Notes: generated from the sequence alone by a model not told the origin. A stretch of DNA of 64,000 bases from Candidatus Blastococcus massiliensis AP3 (GCF_000582785.1 NZ_HG931174.1:460427-524426); one strand, 5' to 3'. Numbered from the stretch's first letter, positions 25,193 through 35,631 are shown. Translations and numbers: made by a program.

Positions 25193-26385
25193 GTTCGGCT
25201 CCCTGGGTTGCTCCTGGGCAGTTCGAGCTCCACCTCGGTCCCCTCTCCCGGCGCCGAACGGATCTCCGCCGTCCCGCCCAGTCGGATGATGCGGCCGGTG
25301 ACCGAGTCGCGCAGCCCCCGCCGGTCGGGCGGCACGGCCTCGACGTCGAACCCCCTGCCCCGGTCGCGCACGAAGACCGACACCCGCTGCGGCGTCACCT
25401 CCGTGTACAGGTCCGCAGCGGTGACCCCGGAGTGCTTGGCCACGTTGACCAGCGCCTCGCGGGTGGCCGCGCCGAGGGCGGCGAGGGCGTCGTCGACCGG
25501 GGCGTCGCCGACCACCACGGGATCGACGATCAGCGCGTGGTCGCTCTCGACCTCGGCCACCATGCCGGCGACCAGCCCGGCCCAGGTGCCGCCCTCCCGC
25601 ACGACCTCGGGGTCGTAGAGCCAGGCGCGCAGCTCCCGCTCCTGGCTGCGGGCGAGGCGGCTCACCGCCTGCTGGTCGCCCGCGTGCCGCTGGATGAGGG
25701 CCAGCGTCTGCAGCACCGAGTCGTGCAGGTGCGCGGCCACGGCAGCCCGCTCCTCGGACCGCGCCCGGGCGGCGCGCTCCTCGTCGCGGGAGTCGACCAG
25801 GCGCCGCCACAGCGGGGCCGTGGCCAGGACGACGCCGGTCAGCACGACCAGGGTGGCCGCGAAGCCGTTGCGGGCGTTGGCGAACTGCCCCGTCGTCACC
25901 AGGAGGAACACGAGGCCGAAGCCGGCGAGCACGACACCGCCTGCCAGGGTCCAGCGGGTGCCCGCGACGGCGAGCGTGCGGTCGGTGTCCAGCTGCCGCC
26001 AGATCACGGCGAGGCCGGCGCCCACGAGGATCAGCGGCAGGACGACGTCGGAGCTGGTCCACCGGGTGAGCTGACCGAGCAGGCTGGCCAACACCAGGCC
26101 GAGGACGACCGTGGCGATCCACTGCCGCGCCCCCGAGGGCCGCCAGCCGGGGATGGGGGGCGCCTCGTCGTCGCCGGGCGCGGCCACCGGCATGGTCAGC
26201 CACAGCAGGGCGTACGCCACGATGCCGATGCCCGTCGTCGCCAGGACGGCGAACCCCACGCGGACCACCAGGGGGTCCTGCCGCAGGTGCGCCGCCGTGC
26301 CCGCGGCGACGCCGGCGATGGCGCGCCCGGAGCGGGGGCGCGCCAGCGGCGGGCGCGGCGGAGCCCCGGACACGGTGGCGGTCAC
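25189..26385 (-). CDS. PspC-domain sensor histidine kinase
   Basis: 398 aa. An N-terminal PspC domain (RPRSGRAIAGVAAGTAAHLRQDPLVVRVGFAVLATTGIGIVAYALLWLTMP) precedes four to five membrane spans. A HisKA_3 dimerisation segment with H221 in AAHLHDSVLQTLALIQRHA follows. The HATPase carries the N-box EALVNVAKHS, G1 DRGRGFD and G2 GLRDSV. PspC in a kinase suggests sensing of envelope or membrane stress, as in LiaS/MacS-like systems. GTG at 26385 fits the PspC start. The regulator gene overlaps downstream, and a PspC gene lies divergently 123 bp away. Confidence 0.92.
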   Translation of the reverse strand: MTATVSGAPPRPPLARPRSGRAIAGVAAGTAAHLRQDPLVVRVGFAVLATTGIGIVAYALLWLTMPVAAPGDDEAPPIPGWRPSGARQWIATVVLGLVLASLLGQLTRWTSSDVVLPLILVGAGLAVIWRQLDTDRTLAVAGTRWTLAGGVVLAGFGLVFLLVTTGQFANARNGFAATLVVLTGVVLATAPLWRRLVDSRDEERAARARSEERAAVAAHLHDSVLQTLALIQRHAGDQQAVSRLARSQERELRAWLYDPEVVREGGTWAGLVAGMVAEVESDHALIVDPVVVGDAPVDDALAALGAATREALVNVAKHSGVTAADLYTEVTPQRVSVFVRDRGRGFDVEAVPPDRRGLRDSVTGRIIRLGGTAEIRSAPGEGTEVELELPRSNPGSRT

Positions 26386-26508
26386 GGAGCGATCGTCGCA
26401 CCGTCCGATCCGGTGTCGGTACCGGTGATCACCCCGGAAGAGGAACCAGGGTCCGGTGGGGGCGTTCCCTGATGGTCCGCGGCCCAGGCGCTCGGCATCG
26501 TTGCTGCC

Positions 26509-27441
26509 ATGACATCGGCAACTCCTCCGCCGCCGGCCCCGCCGCTCGAGCCGCCCGCCTGGCAGCCACCCCCGCCCCCGCCGGGGCCCGCCCCGCGCCC
26601 GCAGCTGCGCCGCAGCCGTTCCGACAAGGTGATCGGCGGCGTCGGAGGCGGCCTCGCCGAGTACAGCGGCGTGGACGCGCTGCTCTGGCGGGTGGGCTTC
26701 GTGGCCCTGGCCCTCGCGGGCGGGACCGGCGTCCTGGTCTACCTGCTGCTGTGGCTGCTCATGCCGGCCACCCCGGTCGGCGAACCCGGCGCACCGGCCG
26801 CACCGCGTCCGCCGGCCGGCCCCCGCTCCCCGGTGCCCGGCGTGACGATCGCCGGTCTGCTGATCGTGCTCGGCTCGCTCGCGCTGATCGCCCGGTTCAG
26901 CGACTGGGACATCCACCCCACCGCTTACATCGGCGGCGCGCTGCTGGTCGTCGGCGCCGGCCTGGTCGCCGCCGCCTTCACCGGCGGCCGCACCGCCCGC
27001 GGCGGCCTCATCGCGCTGGGCGCCGTCCTGTCGCTGGCGCTCATGGCCTCCGCAGCGGTGCCGTGGGACGAGGTGGACGGCGGGATCGGCGACCGCACGT
27101 TCGCGCCGACCAGCCCCGCCGAGGTCCGGGACCACTACGACGGCGGCGTGGGCAACATGACCGTCGACCTGTCCGAGATCGACGTCAGCGACCTCGACGA
27201 GCCGATCCGGACGTCGGTCGGCCAGGGGCTCGGCGACGTCGAGATCATCCTCCCCCGCGACGCCGACGTCCGGGTGAGCGTCGACTCCGGCCTGGGCGAC
27301 GTGCGGCTGTTCGGCCGGAAGGGGCTCACCGAGGGCACCTTCGACGGCAGCGGCTCCGGCTCCTGGGTCGGCGACGACGAGGCCGAGATCTACCTGGACG
27401 TCGATGCAGGCATCGGGAACGTGGAGGTGAACCGTGGCTGA
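26509..27441 (+). CDS. PspC-domain protein with LiaF-like C-terminus
   Basis: 310 aa. A Pro-rich N-terminus is followed by a PspC domain (RRSRSDKVIGGVGGGLAEYSGVDALLWRVGFVALALAGGTGVLVYLLLWLLMP), two or three more membrane helices, and a beta-rich C-terminal region with repeated G-x-G-(D/N)-V units (GGVGNMTVDL, GQGLGDVEIILP, SGLGDVRLFG, AGIGNVEVNRG). The latter is the toastrack-type domain of LiaF-like proteins. Divergent from the PspC kinase operon, which fits a membrane-stress module. Overlaps the next gene by 8 bp. Confidence 0.88.
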   Translation: MTSATPPPPAPPLEPPAWQPPPPPPGPAPRPQLRRSRSDKVIGGVGGGLAEYSGVDALLWRVGFVALALAGGTGVLVYLLLWLLMPATPVGEPGAPAAPRPPAGPRSPVPGVTIAGLLIVLGSLALIARFSDWDIHPTAYIGGALLVVGAGLVAAAFTGGRTARGGLIALGAVLSLALMASAAVPWDEVDGGIGDRTFAPTSPAEVRDHYDGGVGNMTVDLSEIDVSDLDEPIRTSVGQGLGDVEIILPRDADVRVSVDSGLGDVRLFGRKGLTEGTFDGSGSGSWVGDDEAEIYLDVDAGIGNVEVNRG

Positions 27442-27688
27442 GAGCTGGGAGACCACGCCGCTGGAGACCGGTCCCGCGGAGACCGGGGACACGCAGCCCC
27501 GCCGCCGCCCGGACCTCGGTGCGCTCATCCCCGGGCTGCTGTTCATCGCCCTGGCGATCCTGCTGATGTCCCCGGCCGATCTCCCCCGGGAGCTGTTCGA
27601 CGGGGTGCTGGTCTGGGCCGCCGTGGTGATCGCCGGTGTGGCGCTCCTGGTGAGCGAACTGCGCAGGGGGCGGCGCCGGCGTCGCTAG
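27434..27688 (+). CDS. Small two-helix membrane protein
   Basis: 84 aa. Acidic-Thr N-terminus, two hydrophobic helices (LGALIPGLLFIALAILLM, VLVWAAVVIAGVALLVSEL) and a basic tail of RRGRRRRR. GTG at 27434 overlaps the end of the PspC gene, so it is translationally coupled. Probably part of the same membrane-stress module. No named family. Confidence 0.75.
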   Translation: MAESWETTPLETGPAETGDTQPRRRPDLGALIPGLLFIALAILLMSPADLPRELFDGVLVWAAVVIAGVALLVSELRRGRRRRR

Positions 27689-27694
27689 CAGCGG

Positions 27695-27738
27695 ACGACG
27701 GAGGGCCCGGGAGGATCTGCTCCCGGGCCCTCCGTCGT
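27695..27738 (+). terminator. Terminator after the PspC operon
   Basis: Perfect 19-bp arms (ACGACGGAGGGCCCGGGAG / CTCCCGGGCCCTCCGTCGT) around GATCTG, 6 bp after the stop. Confidence 0.9.
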
Positions 27739-27767
27739 GCCGGCGCCTGGAACCCGAGCGGGGCGCC

Positions 27768-29255
27768 GTGCGTCGAGGGAGTGTGCACCGCTTCGTGCTC
27801 CTCCTCGTCGGCATGCTGGCGCTCGCCGCCTGCGGCTCGGCTCCCGCCGGGTCGGGGCCTGTGGATCCGGCCACGGACGGCGAGTGGCAGCTGGTTGCCG
27901 GGACGGTCGACGGCCAGGACCTGGTCGCACCTCCCGGGGCCACCGCGACGCTCGACCTGGCCGACGGGGAGGCCCGCGGGATCTCCTTCTGCAACCACTG
28001 GTTCGCCACCTATCGCGCCGACGCGGCCGCACTCTCCTTCGACGGGATCGGCGGCACCGAGATGGGCTGCGACCCGGACGTCATGGCCGCCGAGAGCGCA
28101 TTCCTGCGGGCGCTGGGCGAGGTGCGCGAAGCGGCTCTCGACGGTGAGGACCTGGTGCTCACCGGCGACCGGGTCGAGCTCCGCTTCTCCCCCGTCGCAC
28201 CGGTTCCGGACAGCCCGCTCGCGGACACCCGCTGGGTGCTGGACACCCTGGTCGACGGCGAGGTCGCGAGCACGACGCTCGGGGAACCAGCTGTGCTGAT
28301 GCTGCGGGCAGACGGCGGCCTCCAGGGATCCACCGGATGCCGGTCGCTCACCGGGAGCTGGCTGCTCGAGGAGGGGTCCCTGGCCGTCGACGACCTGCTG
28401 TCCGACGACGCCGCGTGCCCACCCGACGTCGAGCGCCAGGACGAGCACGTGACCGGCGTCCTCGCCGCCGGTCCGGAGGTCGAGATCCACGAGGACCGGC
28501 TCACCCTCACCGCCGACGCCCGGGGGCTGATCTACCGGGCCCAGCCCGGGACGGCCGACCTCCTCGGCAGCTGGGCGCTGGTCGAGGGCACCTCGGCCAC
28601 CGGTCCCCTGCCCGTCCCGGACGGCGCCCGGGGCACGCTGACCCTCTCCCCCGGGTCGCTGGCGACCGGCATGGCGTTCTGCAACGGGTTCGGCGGCACC
28701 TACACCCTCGAGGGGAACGAGCTCCGCCTCGCGGACACGGCGCACACCCTGATGGGCTGCGAGGGGCCGGTCGGGGAGGCCGAGGGCCGCTACCTCGAGG
28801 TCCTGCTCGACCGGAGCCATCGGGCCCAGGTCGACGGCGACCGCCTCGTGCTCGTCAGCGACGCGGGGACGCTCGTCTTCGACCGGCTGCCGCCGGTCCC
28901 CCTCGCGGAGCTGACCGACCGTCGGTGGGAACTGGAGGCGGTGGTGCGCAGCACCGGTACGGCCGGCGCGGGCGCCCCCGCCGTCCTGGAGCTGCGGTCG
29001 GACGGGACGGCCACCGTGTCCACCGGCTGCCGCGAGTTCGAGGCGTCCTGGCGGACGGCCGGGGACGCCGTCCAGCTCGCCGACTGGCAGTTCGAGCTGC
29101 TCGACTGCCCGCCCGAGGTGGCCGACCAGGACGAGTCCCTGGTCCAGGTGCTGGGCGGGGCCTTCGGCGTGCACGTCGAGGGCGACGTCCTCACCGTCGG
29201 CGGCGTCGACACGCGCGGAGCCCAGACCCCGACCCTGAGCTATCGCGCCCGGTGA
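27768..29255 (+). CDS. Lipoprotein with four META domains
   Basis: 495 aa. Lipoprotein signal peptide HRFVLLLVGMLALAAC with lipobox Cys near residue 22. Four META (DUF306/HslJ-like) domains follow, beginning near DGEWQLVAGT, ADTRWVLDTL, LGSWALVEGT and TDRRWELEAV. Domains 1 and 3 share FCN...MGC cysteines; domains 2 and 4 share TGCR...C(P)P(D/E)V..QDE. The order is therefore A-B-A-B, suggesting duplication of a two-domain unit. META proteins are cell-surface and linked to antibiotic or stress tolerance in some bacteria; no activity is known. GTG at 27768 gives the full signal peptide. Confidence 0.88.
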   Translation: MRRGSVHRFVLLLVGMLALAACGSAPAGSGPVDPATDGEWQLVAGTVDGQDLVAPPGATATLDLADGEARGISFCNHWFATYRADAAALSFDGIGGTEMGCDPDVMAAESAFLRALGEVREAALDGEDLVLTGDRVELRFSPVAPVPDSPLADTRWVLDTLVDGEVASTTLGEPAVLMLRADGGLQGSTGCRSLTGSWLLEEGSLAVDDLLSDDAACPPDVERQDEHVTGVLAAGPEVEIHEDRLTLTADARGLIYRAQPGTADLLGSWALVEGTSATGPLPVPDGARGTLTLSPGSLATGMAFCNGFGGTYTLEGNELRLADTAHTLMGCEGPVGEAEGRYLEVLLDRSHRAQVDGDRLVLVSDAGTLVFDRLPPVPLAELTDRRWELEAVVRSTGTAGAGAPAVLELRSDGTATVSTGCREFEASWRTAGDAVQLADWQFELLDCPPEVADQDESLVQVLGGAFGVHVEGDVLTVGGVDTRGAQTPTLSYRAR

Positions 29256-29259
29256 CCTG

Positions 29260-29325
29260 CTGGAACGGCCCTCCTGCAGGGGCCCGACCCGAGCATCAGC
29301 GAGGGTTGGGGGGCAGGAGGGCCCT
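29260..29325. repeat. Palindromic element A7
   Basis: CTGGAACGGCCCTCCTGCAGGGGCCC, centre GAGCATCAGCGAGGG, end GGGGCAGGAGGGCCCTCATTC (A family). Lies between the convergent META lipoprotein and guaA genes, overlapping the guaA stop region. Confidence 0.7.
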
Positions 29326-30887
29326 CATTCCCACTCGATGGTGCCGGGCGGCTTGCTGGTGACGTCGAGGGTGACCCGGTTGACCTCTTCCACCTCGTTG
29401 GTGATCCGGGTCGAGATCTTCGCCAGCACGTCGTAGGGCAGCCGCGTCCAGTCCGCGGTCATGGCGTCCTCGCTGGACACCGGCCGCAGCACGATCGGGT
29501 GCCCGTAGGTGCGCCCGTCGCCCTGCACGCCGACCGACCGGACGTCGGCCAGGAGCACGACCGGGCACTGCCAGATCTCGCGGTCCAGCTTGGCCGCGGT
29601 CAGCTCCGCGCGGACGATCGCGTCGGCCTTGCGCAGGATGTCCAGCCGCTCCTGCGTCACCTCGCCGACGATCCGGATGCCCAGACCCGGGCCCGGGAAC
29701 GGCTGGCGCCACACCATCGCCTCGGGCAGGCCGAGCTGGATGCCGACCTCGCGGACCTCGTCCTTGAACAGCGTCCGCAGCGGCTCGACCAGCGTGAACT
29801 GGAGGTCCTCCGGCAGCCCGCCGACGTTGTGGTGGCTCTTGATGTTCGCCGTCCCGGAGCCGCCGCCGGACTCGACGACGTCGGGGTAGAGCGTCCCCTG
29901 CACCAGGAAGTCGACCTTCTCGCCGTGCTCCTTGGCGTCGCCGACGACGTCGAGGGCGGCCTGCTCGAAGACCCGGATGAACTCGCGGCCGATGATCTTC
30001 CGCTTCTCCTCGGGGTCGGAGACCCCGGCCAGCGCGCCCAGGAACTGCTCGCGGGCGTCAACCACCCGCAGGTCCACCCCGGTGACGGCGACGAAGTCGC
30101 GCTCGATCTGCTCGGTCTCGCCCTCGCGCATCAGCCCGTGGTCGACGTAGACGCAGGTGAGCCGATCGCCGATCGCACGCTGCACGAGCGCGGCGGCGAC
30201 GGCGGAGTCCACTCCCCCGGACAGCGCGCACAGCGCCCGGCCCTCACCGACCTGCGCCCGGATGCGCTCGACCTGCTCCTCGACGACGTTGGCCATCGTC
30301 CAGGTCGGCTCGAGGCCGGCGATGTCGAACAGGAAGTGCTCGAGCACGGTCTGCCCGTGCGCGGTGTGCCGCACCTCGGGGTGGAACTGCACACCGGCCA
30401 GGCGCCGGTCGACGTCCTCGAAGGCCGCCACCGGCGCACCGGAGGAGGTGGCGGTGACGGTGAACCCGGGAGGTGCCGCGCTGACGGCGTCCCCGTGACT
30501 CATCCACACGTTCTGCTCGACGGGGAGATCGCCGAACAGCCGGCCCTCGGTCGTGACGGTCAGCGGGGTGCCGCCGTACTCGCGGTCGCCGGTGCGGGCC
30601 ACCGTGCCGCCGAGCGACGCCGCCATCGCCTGGAAGCCGTAGCAGATGCCGAACGCCGGGACGCCGGACTCGAACAGCGTCGGGTCGACCTGGGGGGCCT
30701 CGGGCGCGTAGACGCTGGACGGGCCGCCGGAGAGCACGATCGCGGCGGGCTTGCGGGCCACGATCTCCTCGGCCGGGACCTCGCAGGAGACGATCTCGGA
30801 GTAGACCCCCGCCTCCCGGATCCGCCGGGCGATCAGCTGCGCGTACTGGGCCCCGAAGTCGACGACGAGGACGGTCGGGAAGTCCAT
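29325..30887 (-). CDS. guaA: GMP synthase (glutamine-hydrolysing)
   Basis: 520 aa. XMP + glutamine + ATP to GMP. N-terminal class I amidotransferase: [20 protein letters not shown], catalytic Cys in [11 protein letters not shown], His/Glu in [11 protein letters not shown]-pyrophosphatase: [16 protein letters not shown]-loop. Dimerisation domain: [12 protein letters not shown], ending [13 protein letters not shown] shares one base with the guaB3 stop (TGATG), so translation is coupled. Last gene of guaB-guaB3-guaA, the IMP-to-GMP branch. Confidence 0.98.
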   Translation of the reverse strand: MDFPTVLVVDFGAQYAQLIARRIREAGVYSEIVSCEVPAEEIVARKPAAIVLSGGPSSVYAPEAPQVDPTLFESGVPAFGICYGFQAMAASLGGTVARTGDREYGGTPLTVTTEGRLFGDLPVEQNVWMSHGDAVSAAPPGFTVTATSSGAPVAAFEDVDRRLAGVQFHPEVRHTAHGQTVLEHFLFDIAGLEPTWTMANVVEEQVERIRAQVGEGRALCALSGGVDSAVAAALVQRAIGDRLTCVYVDHGLMREGETEQIERDFVAVTGVDLRVVDAREQFLGALAGVSDPEEKRKIIGREFIRVFEQAALDVVGDAKEHGEKVDFLVQGTLYPDVVESGGGSGTANIKSHHNVGGLPEDLQFTLVEPLRTLFKDEVREVGIQLGLPEAMVWRQPFPGPGLGIRIVGEVTQERLDILRKADAIVRAELTAAKLDREIWQCPVVLLADVRSVGVQGDGRTYGHPIVLRPVSSEDAMTADWTRLPYDVLAKISTRITNEVEEVNRVTLDVTSKPPGTIEWE

Positions 30888-32022
30888 CAGTCGCCGGCTC
30901 CCCCGATGACGAGGTCCACGCGCTGGAACTCCTTGAGGTCGCGGTAGCCGGTCTTGGCCATCGTCCTGGCCAGGGCGCCGAACAGGTTGGTGCGCCCGTC
31001 GGAGGACTCCGCCGGCCCGAGCAGGACCTGCTGGAGCGAGCCGGCGGGCTCGACGGGAGCGGAGGTGGCGCCGCGCGGCAGCCGGGGGTGCGCGGCCACG
31101 GAGTCCCACCAGATGCCACCGCCGGGCGCCTCGGCCGCCATGCGCAGCGGCTCCCCGAGCTGCACGGCGTCGGCACCGCAGGCCAGCGCGCGGGCGATGG
31201 CCCCGCTGGTCTCGATCCGGCCGTTGGCGATGACGTGCACGTACCGGCCGCCGGTCTCGTCGAGGTAGTCGCGGCGCGCGGCCGCGGCGTCGGCGATGGC
31301 GCTGGCCAGCGGCACCCGGATGCCCATGACGTCGTCGGTGGTCGAGTAGGTGTCGGCGCCGACGCCGACGATCACGCCGGCCGCGCCGGTGCGCATCAGG
31401 TGCAGCGCGGTCTGGTAGTTCGCCGCGCCGCCCACGATGACCGGGACGTCGAGGTCGGCGATGAACTCCTTGAGGTTGAGCGCGTCACCCTGGGAGGTCA
31501 CGTGCTCGGCGGAGACGATCGTGCCCTGGATGACCAGGAGATCGACGCCGGCCGAGAGGACCGTCGGCGCGAGCCGCACGGTGTGCTGCGGCGAGACCCG
31601 GACGGCCGTGGTGACACCGGCGTCGTGCATCTCCTTGATGCGGGCGGCGACCAGGTCGGGCTTGACCGACTCCGCGTACACCTGCTGGAGCAGCGACACC
31701 GGCGGGGCCGCGGACCCCGCGGCCTCGCGGAGCTGCCGGTAGACCGGCAGCGGGTCCTCGTAGCGGGCCCACAACCCCTCGGCGTTGAGGACGCCCAGAC
31801 CGCCGGCCTCCCCCACCGCGACCGCTGTCTGCGGGCTGACGACGGCGTCCGACGGGCTGGTGACCAGCGGAATGTCGAACCGGAAGGCGTCGATCTGCCA
31901 GGCGGTCGAGACGTCGTCGACGTCGCGGGTGCGCCGGGACGGGACGATCGAGACCTCGTCGAGGTCGTAGCCGCGGCGGGCGAAGCGGTTGAGCCCGATC
32001 TCGACGGTGTCGCGTGCGCTCA

Positions 32023-32023
<1 letters not shown>
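30887..32023 (-). CDS. guaB3: GuaB3 family IMP dehydrogenase-related protein
   Basis: 378 aa, no CBS domains. TIM-barrel relative of GuaB, typical of actinobacteria: [108 protein letters not shown]. The loop that holds the catalytic Cys in GuaB (SICTTR) has no Cys here (DTYSTTDD), so it may not be an ordinary IMPDH. Overlaps guaB upstream and guaA downstream by one base each (TGATG). Exact role is not settled in the family. Confidence 0.93.
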
Positions 32024-33657
<1,634 letters not shown>

Positions 33658-33658
33658 T

Positions 33659-33664
33659 TACCGT
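33659..33664 (+). promoter_or_regulatory. Putative -10 (TACCGT) of leaderless DUF5319 mRNA
   Basis: TACCGT, 7 nt before the GTG at 33672. No Shine-Dalgarno is present. A GTG at 33663 falls inside the hexamer, which favours 33672 as start. Confidence 0.4.
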
Positions 33665-33671
33665 GGACCCC

Positions 33672-34070
33672 GTGTCTGCGTTCGATGACGGCTCCGGCCC
33701 CAACTTCGGGGCGCCCGACCCGGACTTCGGCGCCGGCGACCACGCTCCCCCGCCCCTGACCATGGAGGAGCGGGCGGGCGTCCTCGACGACCTGGCCGAG
33801 CTCGAGGTGTTCCGCACGCTGCTCGAGCCCACCGGCATCAAGGGCATCGTCGTCGACTGCCCCGACTGCGACGAGGAACACCACGTCGACTGGCCGCTCA
33901 TGCAGGCCAACCTGCGGCAGCTCCTCGAGGAGGGGCAGACCGGCCGGCACGAGCCGCCGTTCGACCCCGACCCGGACGACTACGTCAGCTGGGACTACGC
34001 CAGCGGCTACGCCGACGGGATCGCCGCGGCCGCCGAGAGCGACGAGCCCACCGGCCGCCACGCTCTCTGA
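33672..34070 (+). CDS. DUF5319 family protein
   Basis: 132 aa, acidic. Contains VDCPDCDEEHHVDWPLMQANLRQLLEEGQ, a CxxC followed by EEHH that looks like a metal-binding knuckle. The C-terminal YVSWDYASGYADGIAAA is characteristic of the family. It sits divergent to guaB, as in mycobacteria. GTG at 33672 is chosen because of the TACCGT hexamer; 33663 is in frame and possible. Function unknown. Confidence 0.85.
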   Translation: MSAFDDGSGPNFGAPDPDFGAGDHAPPPLTMEERAGVLDDLAELEVFRTLLEPTGIKGIVVDCPDCDEEHHVDWPLMQANLRQLLEEGQTGRHEPPFDPDPDDYVSWDYASGYADGIAAAAESDEPTGRHAL

Positions 34071-34143
34071 CATCGCGATCCTCCGGATCGCACCGCGGCC
34101 ACGAGCCGTACCCCTGCTGCGCTGAGGGCGTCCCTCACGTCTG

Positions 34144-34167
34144 CGCGGGACCCTCCGGGCCCCACTC
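34144..34167. repeat. 24-bp exact repeat copy C2
   Basis: Identical to 5772-5795. Lies 15 bp past the stop of the BldM-like gene on the minus strand, between convergent genes, as at C1. Confidence 0.6.
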
Positions 34168-34181
34168 GGCGCGATCGGGCT

Positions 34182-34907
34182 TCAGGACATGACGCCGCGG
34201 CGGAAGCCGATCGCGACGGCCTCGGCGCGGTCCTTGGCGCCGAGCTTGCGGAACAGCCGGCGGGCATGCGTCTTGATGGTGTCCTCGGACAGGTAGAGCT
34301 CGCGGCCGATCTGGGCGTTGCTCTTGCCCTGACTCATGCCGGTGAGCACCTGCATCTCCCGCATCGACAGCGCGGCGGGCGCAGGGGTGTCGCGGACGGT
34401 CGAGCGCACCGTGGTCGGCGCGGATCCGGCCAGGGGCGCGGCGCTCCACGACGAGGAGCCGACCAGCTGGCCGTTCATCTGCTGCTGGGGAACACGCGCT
34501 CCCTCGGGACGGAGACCGGCGCGGGACAGCCCCAGGCCCATCTCGATGGCGCTGGCGTCCCAGCGCAGGTAACCGCGCGCACCGAAGGCGACCGCGGCCC
34601 GGACGCTCTCGGCGTCGTCGGGCGCACCGAGCACGAGCACGGGCAGGCCGGGGTGGGCGCGCAGCGCCTGAGTCGCGGCGGTCAGGCCGGTGTCGACGGC
34701 GCGCTGCGTCCCGACGATGAGGACGTCGGGCTTGCGGGTGTCCAGGCGGGACAGCAGCGAGGCGGGGTCGCCCACGACCTCGACGCGGCCGACGAAGGGC
34801 AGCGCGACCAGGCGCGAGGCGACGTCGTCACGCACCCGACGGCGCTCGTCGTACACCCAGACGGTTGCACCGGGGTTCCCGGTTCCGCGCATCCTGTCGT
34901 CGATCAC
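34182..34907 (-). CDS. bldM: BldM-like LuxR/FixJ-type regulator with degenerate receiver
   Basis: 241 aa. The C-terminal HTH (LSMREMQVLTGMSQGKSNAQIGRELYLSEDTIKTHARRLFRKLGAKDRAEAVAIGFRRG) closely follows Streptomyces BldM, a developmental regulator. The receiver-like N-terminus has lost the phosphorylatable Asp: the strand reads KPDVLIVGTQ with Gly at position 66. The acidic pair is reduced to YDERRR. A 55-residue Gln/Ser/Ala linker separates the two. GAGGAG precedes the GTG start. Divergent from a WhiD-like gene, the same neighbours as in Streptomyces. Orthology is inferred from HTH plus synteny. Confidence 0.8.
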   Translation of the reverse strand: MIDDRMRGTGNPGATVWVYDERRRVRDDVASRLVALPFVGRVEVVGDPASLLSRLDTRKPDVLIVGTQRAVDTGLTAATQALRAHPGLPVLVLGAPDDAESVRAAVAFGARGYLRWDASAIEMGLGLSRAGLRPEGARVPQQQMNGQLVGSSSWSAAPLAGSAPTTVRSTVRDTPAPAALSMREMQVLTGMSQGKSNAQIGRELYLSEDTIKTHARRLFRKLGAKDRAEAVAIGFRRGVMS

Positions 34908-35260
34908 GGCCTGCTCCTCGCTTCGCCCGACGGGTCAGTGCCGGGTCCGGACCAGCCGGGGCTCGCCCGGCCGGTTGTCGCTCGGGCGGGGGCTCCCCGA
35001 GGGGGAGCCCCGCGCCTCCGCGCTGGTCGCACCGGGGTTTCCGGGTTTCTCCCCCTCCCGGTTCCGGCACGACGCAGATTCACTGTGATCGAGGCGCGGG
35101 ACCGGCAACAGCGGCCCTCACCCCCGGGGGTGAGAGGGGCCGGAGAGGCCGCCGGCGCCAAAAGTTGCGATCACGCCGTGTTTGACCATGCGAGGCCTCG
35201 GGCACGTGGGCCTTGCAGCCGGACAGCCCCCCTCCGGCTCGATCGAGTCCTGGAGGAGAC
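34908..35260. promoter_or_regulatory. Divergent regulatory spacer bldM-like/whiD-like
   Basis: 353 bp without a gene. Holds a perfect palindrome TCACCCCCGGGGGTGA (35118-35133), a smaller TCACTGTGA (35080-35088) flanked by GAT/TC, and a GGGGCTCCCC-GA-GGGGGAGCCCC hairpin (34990s). It also holds an AT-richer patch (AAAAGTTGCGATCACGCC, 35160s) that may be the whiD promoter. The two TCAC-GTGA repeats are candidate operators for BldM-type dimers. Confidence 0.5.
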
Positions 35261-35560
35261 ATGGCCGACATCCGCAGACTCCCGACGCCCGTCGCCGAGG
35301 TCTGGGACTGGCAGCTCCACGGTTCCTGCCGTGGCGAGAACACGTCCCTCTTCTTCCACCCGGACGGTGAACGCGGACCGGCGCGGGCGCGGCGGCAGGC
35401 TGCGGCCAAGGCCGTCTGCGGTCGGTGCCCGGTCGTCGACGCCTGCCTCAAGCACGCGCTGTCGGTCCGCGAGCCCTACGGGGTCTGGGGCGGCATGAGC
35501 GAGGAGGAGCGCGCCCGGCTGATCGCCGCCGAGCCGGCCGCGATCGCCGCCGGGGTCTAG
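35261..35560 (+). CDS. WhiB-family iron-sulfur regulator (WhiD/WhiB3-like)
   Basis: 99 aa. Four cysteines for a [4Fe-4S] cluster: C23 (GSCRG), C53 and C56 (VCGRCP), C62 (ACLKHAL). They are followed by the GVWGG turn and the basic-ended EEERARLIA tail. WhiB proteins bind the main sigma factor and tune redox or developmental genes. The position next to a BldM-like gene matches WhiD of Streptomyces; WhiB3 is the mycobacterial counterpart. ATG follows GGAGGAG. A perfect terminator (35580-35620) follows. Confidence 0.95.
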   Translation: MADIRRLPTPVAEVWDWQLHGSCRGENTSLFFHPDGERGPARARRQAAAKAVCGRCPVVDACLKHALSVREPYGVWGGMSEEERARLIAAEPAAIAAGV

Positions 35561-35579
35561 CCACACCCCCACGAACGCC

Positions 35580-35620
35580 GACGAGGGCGGGTTCCGGATC
35601 ATCCGGAACCCGCCCTCGTC
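35580..35620. terminator. 20-bp terminator after whiD-like gene
   Basis: Arms GACGAGGGCGGGTTCCGGAT / ATCCGGAACCCGCCCTCGTC pair perfectly. Located between the convergent whiD-like and groEL1 genes. Confidence 0.9.
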
Positions 35621-35631
35621 ATGCGTTCACG

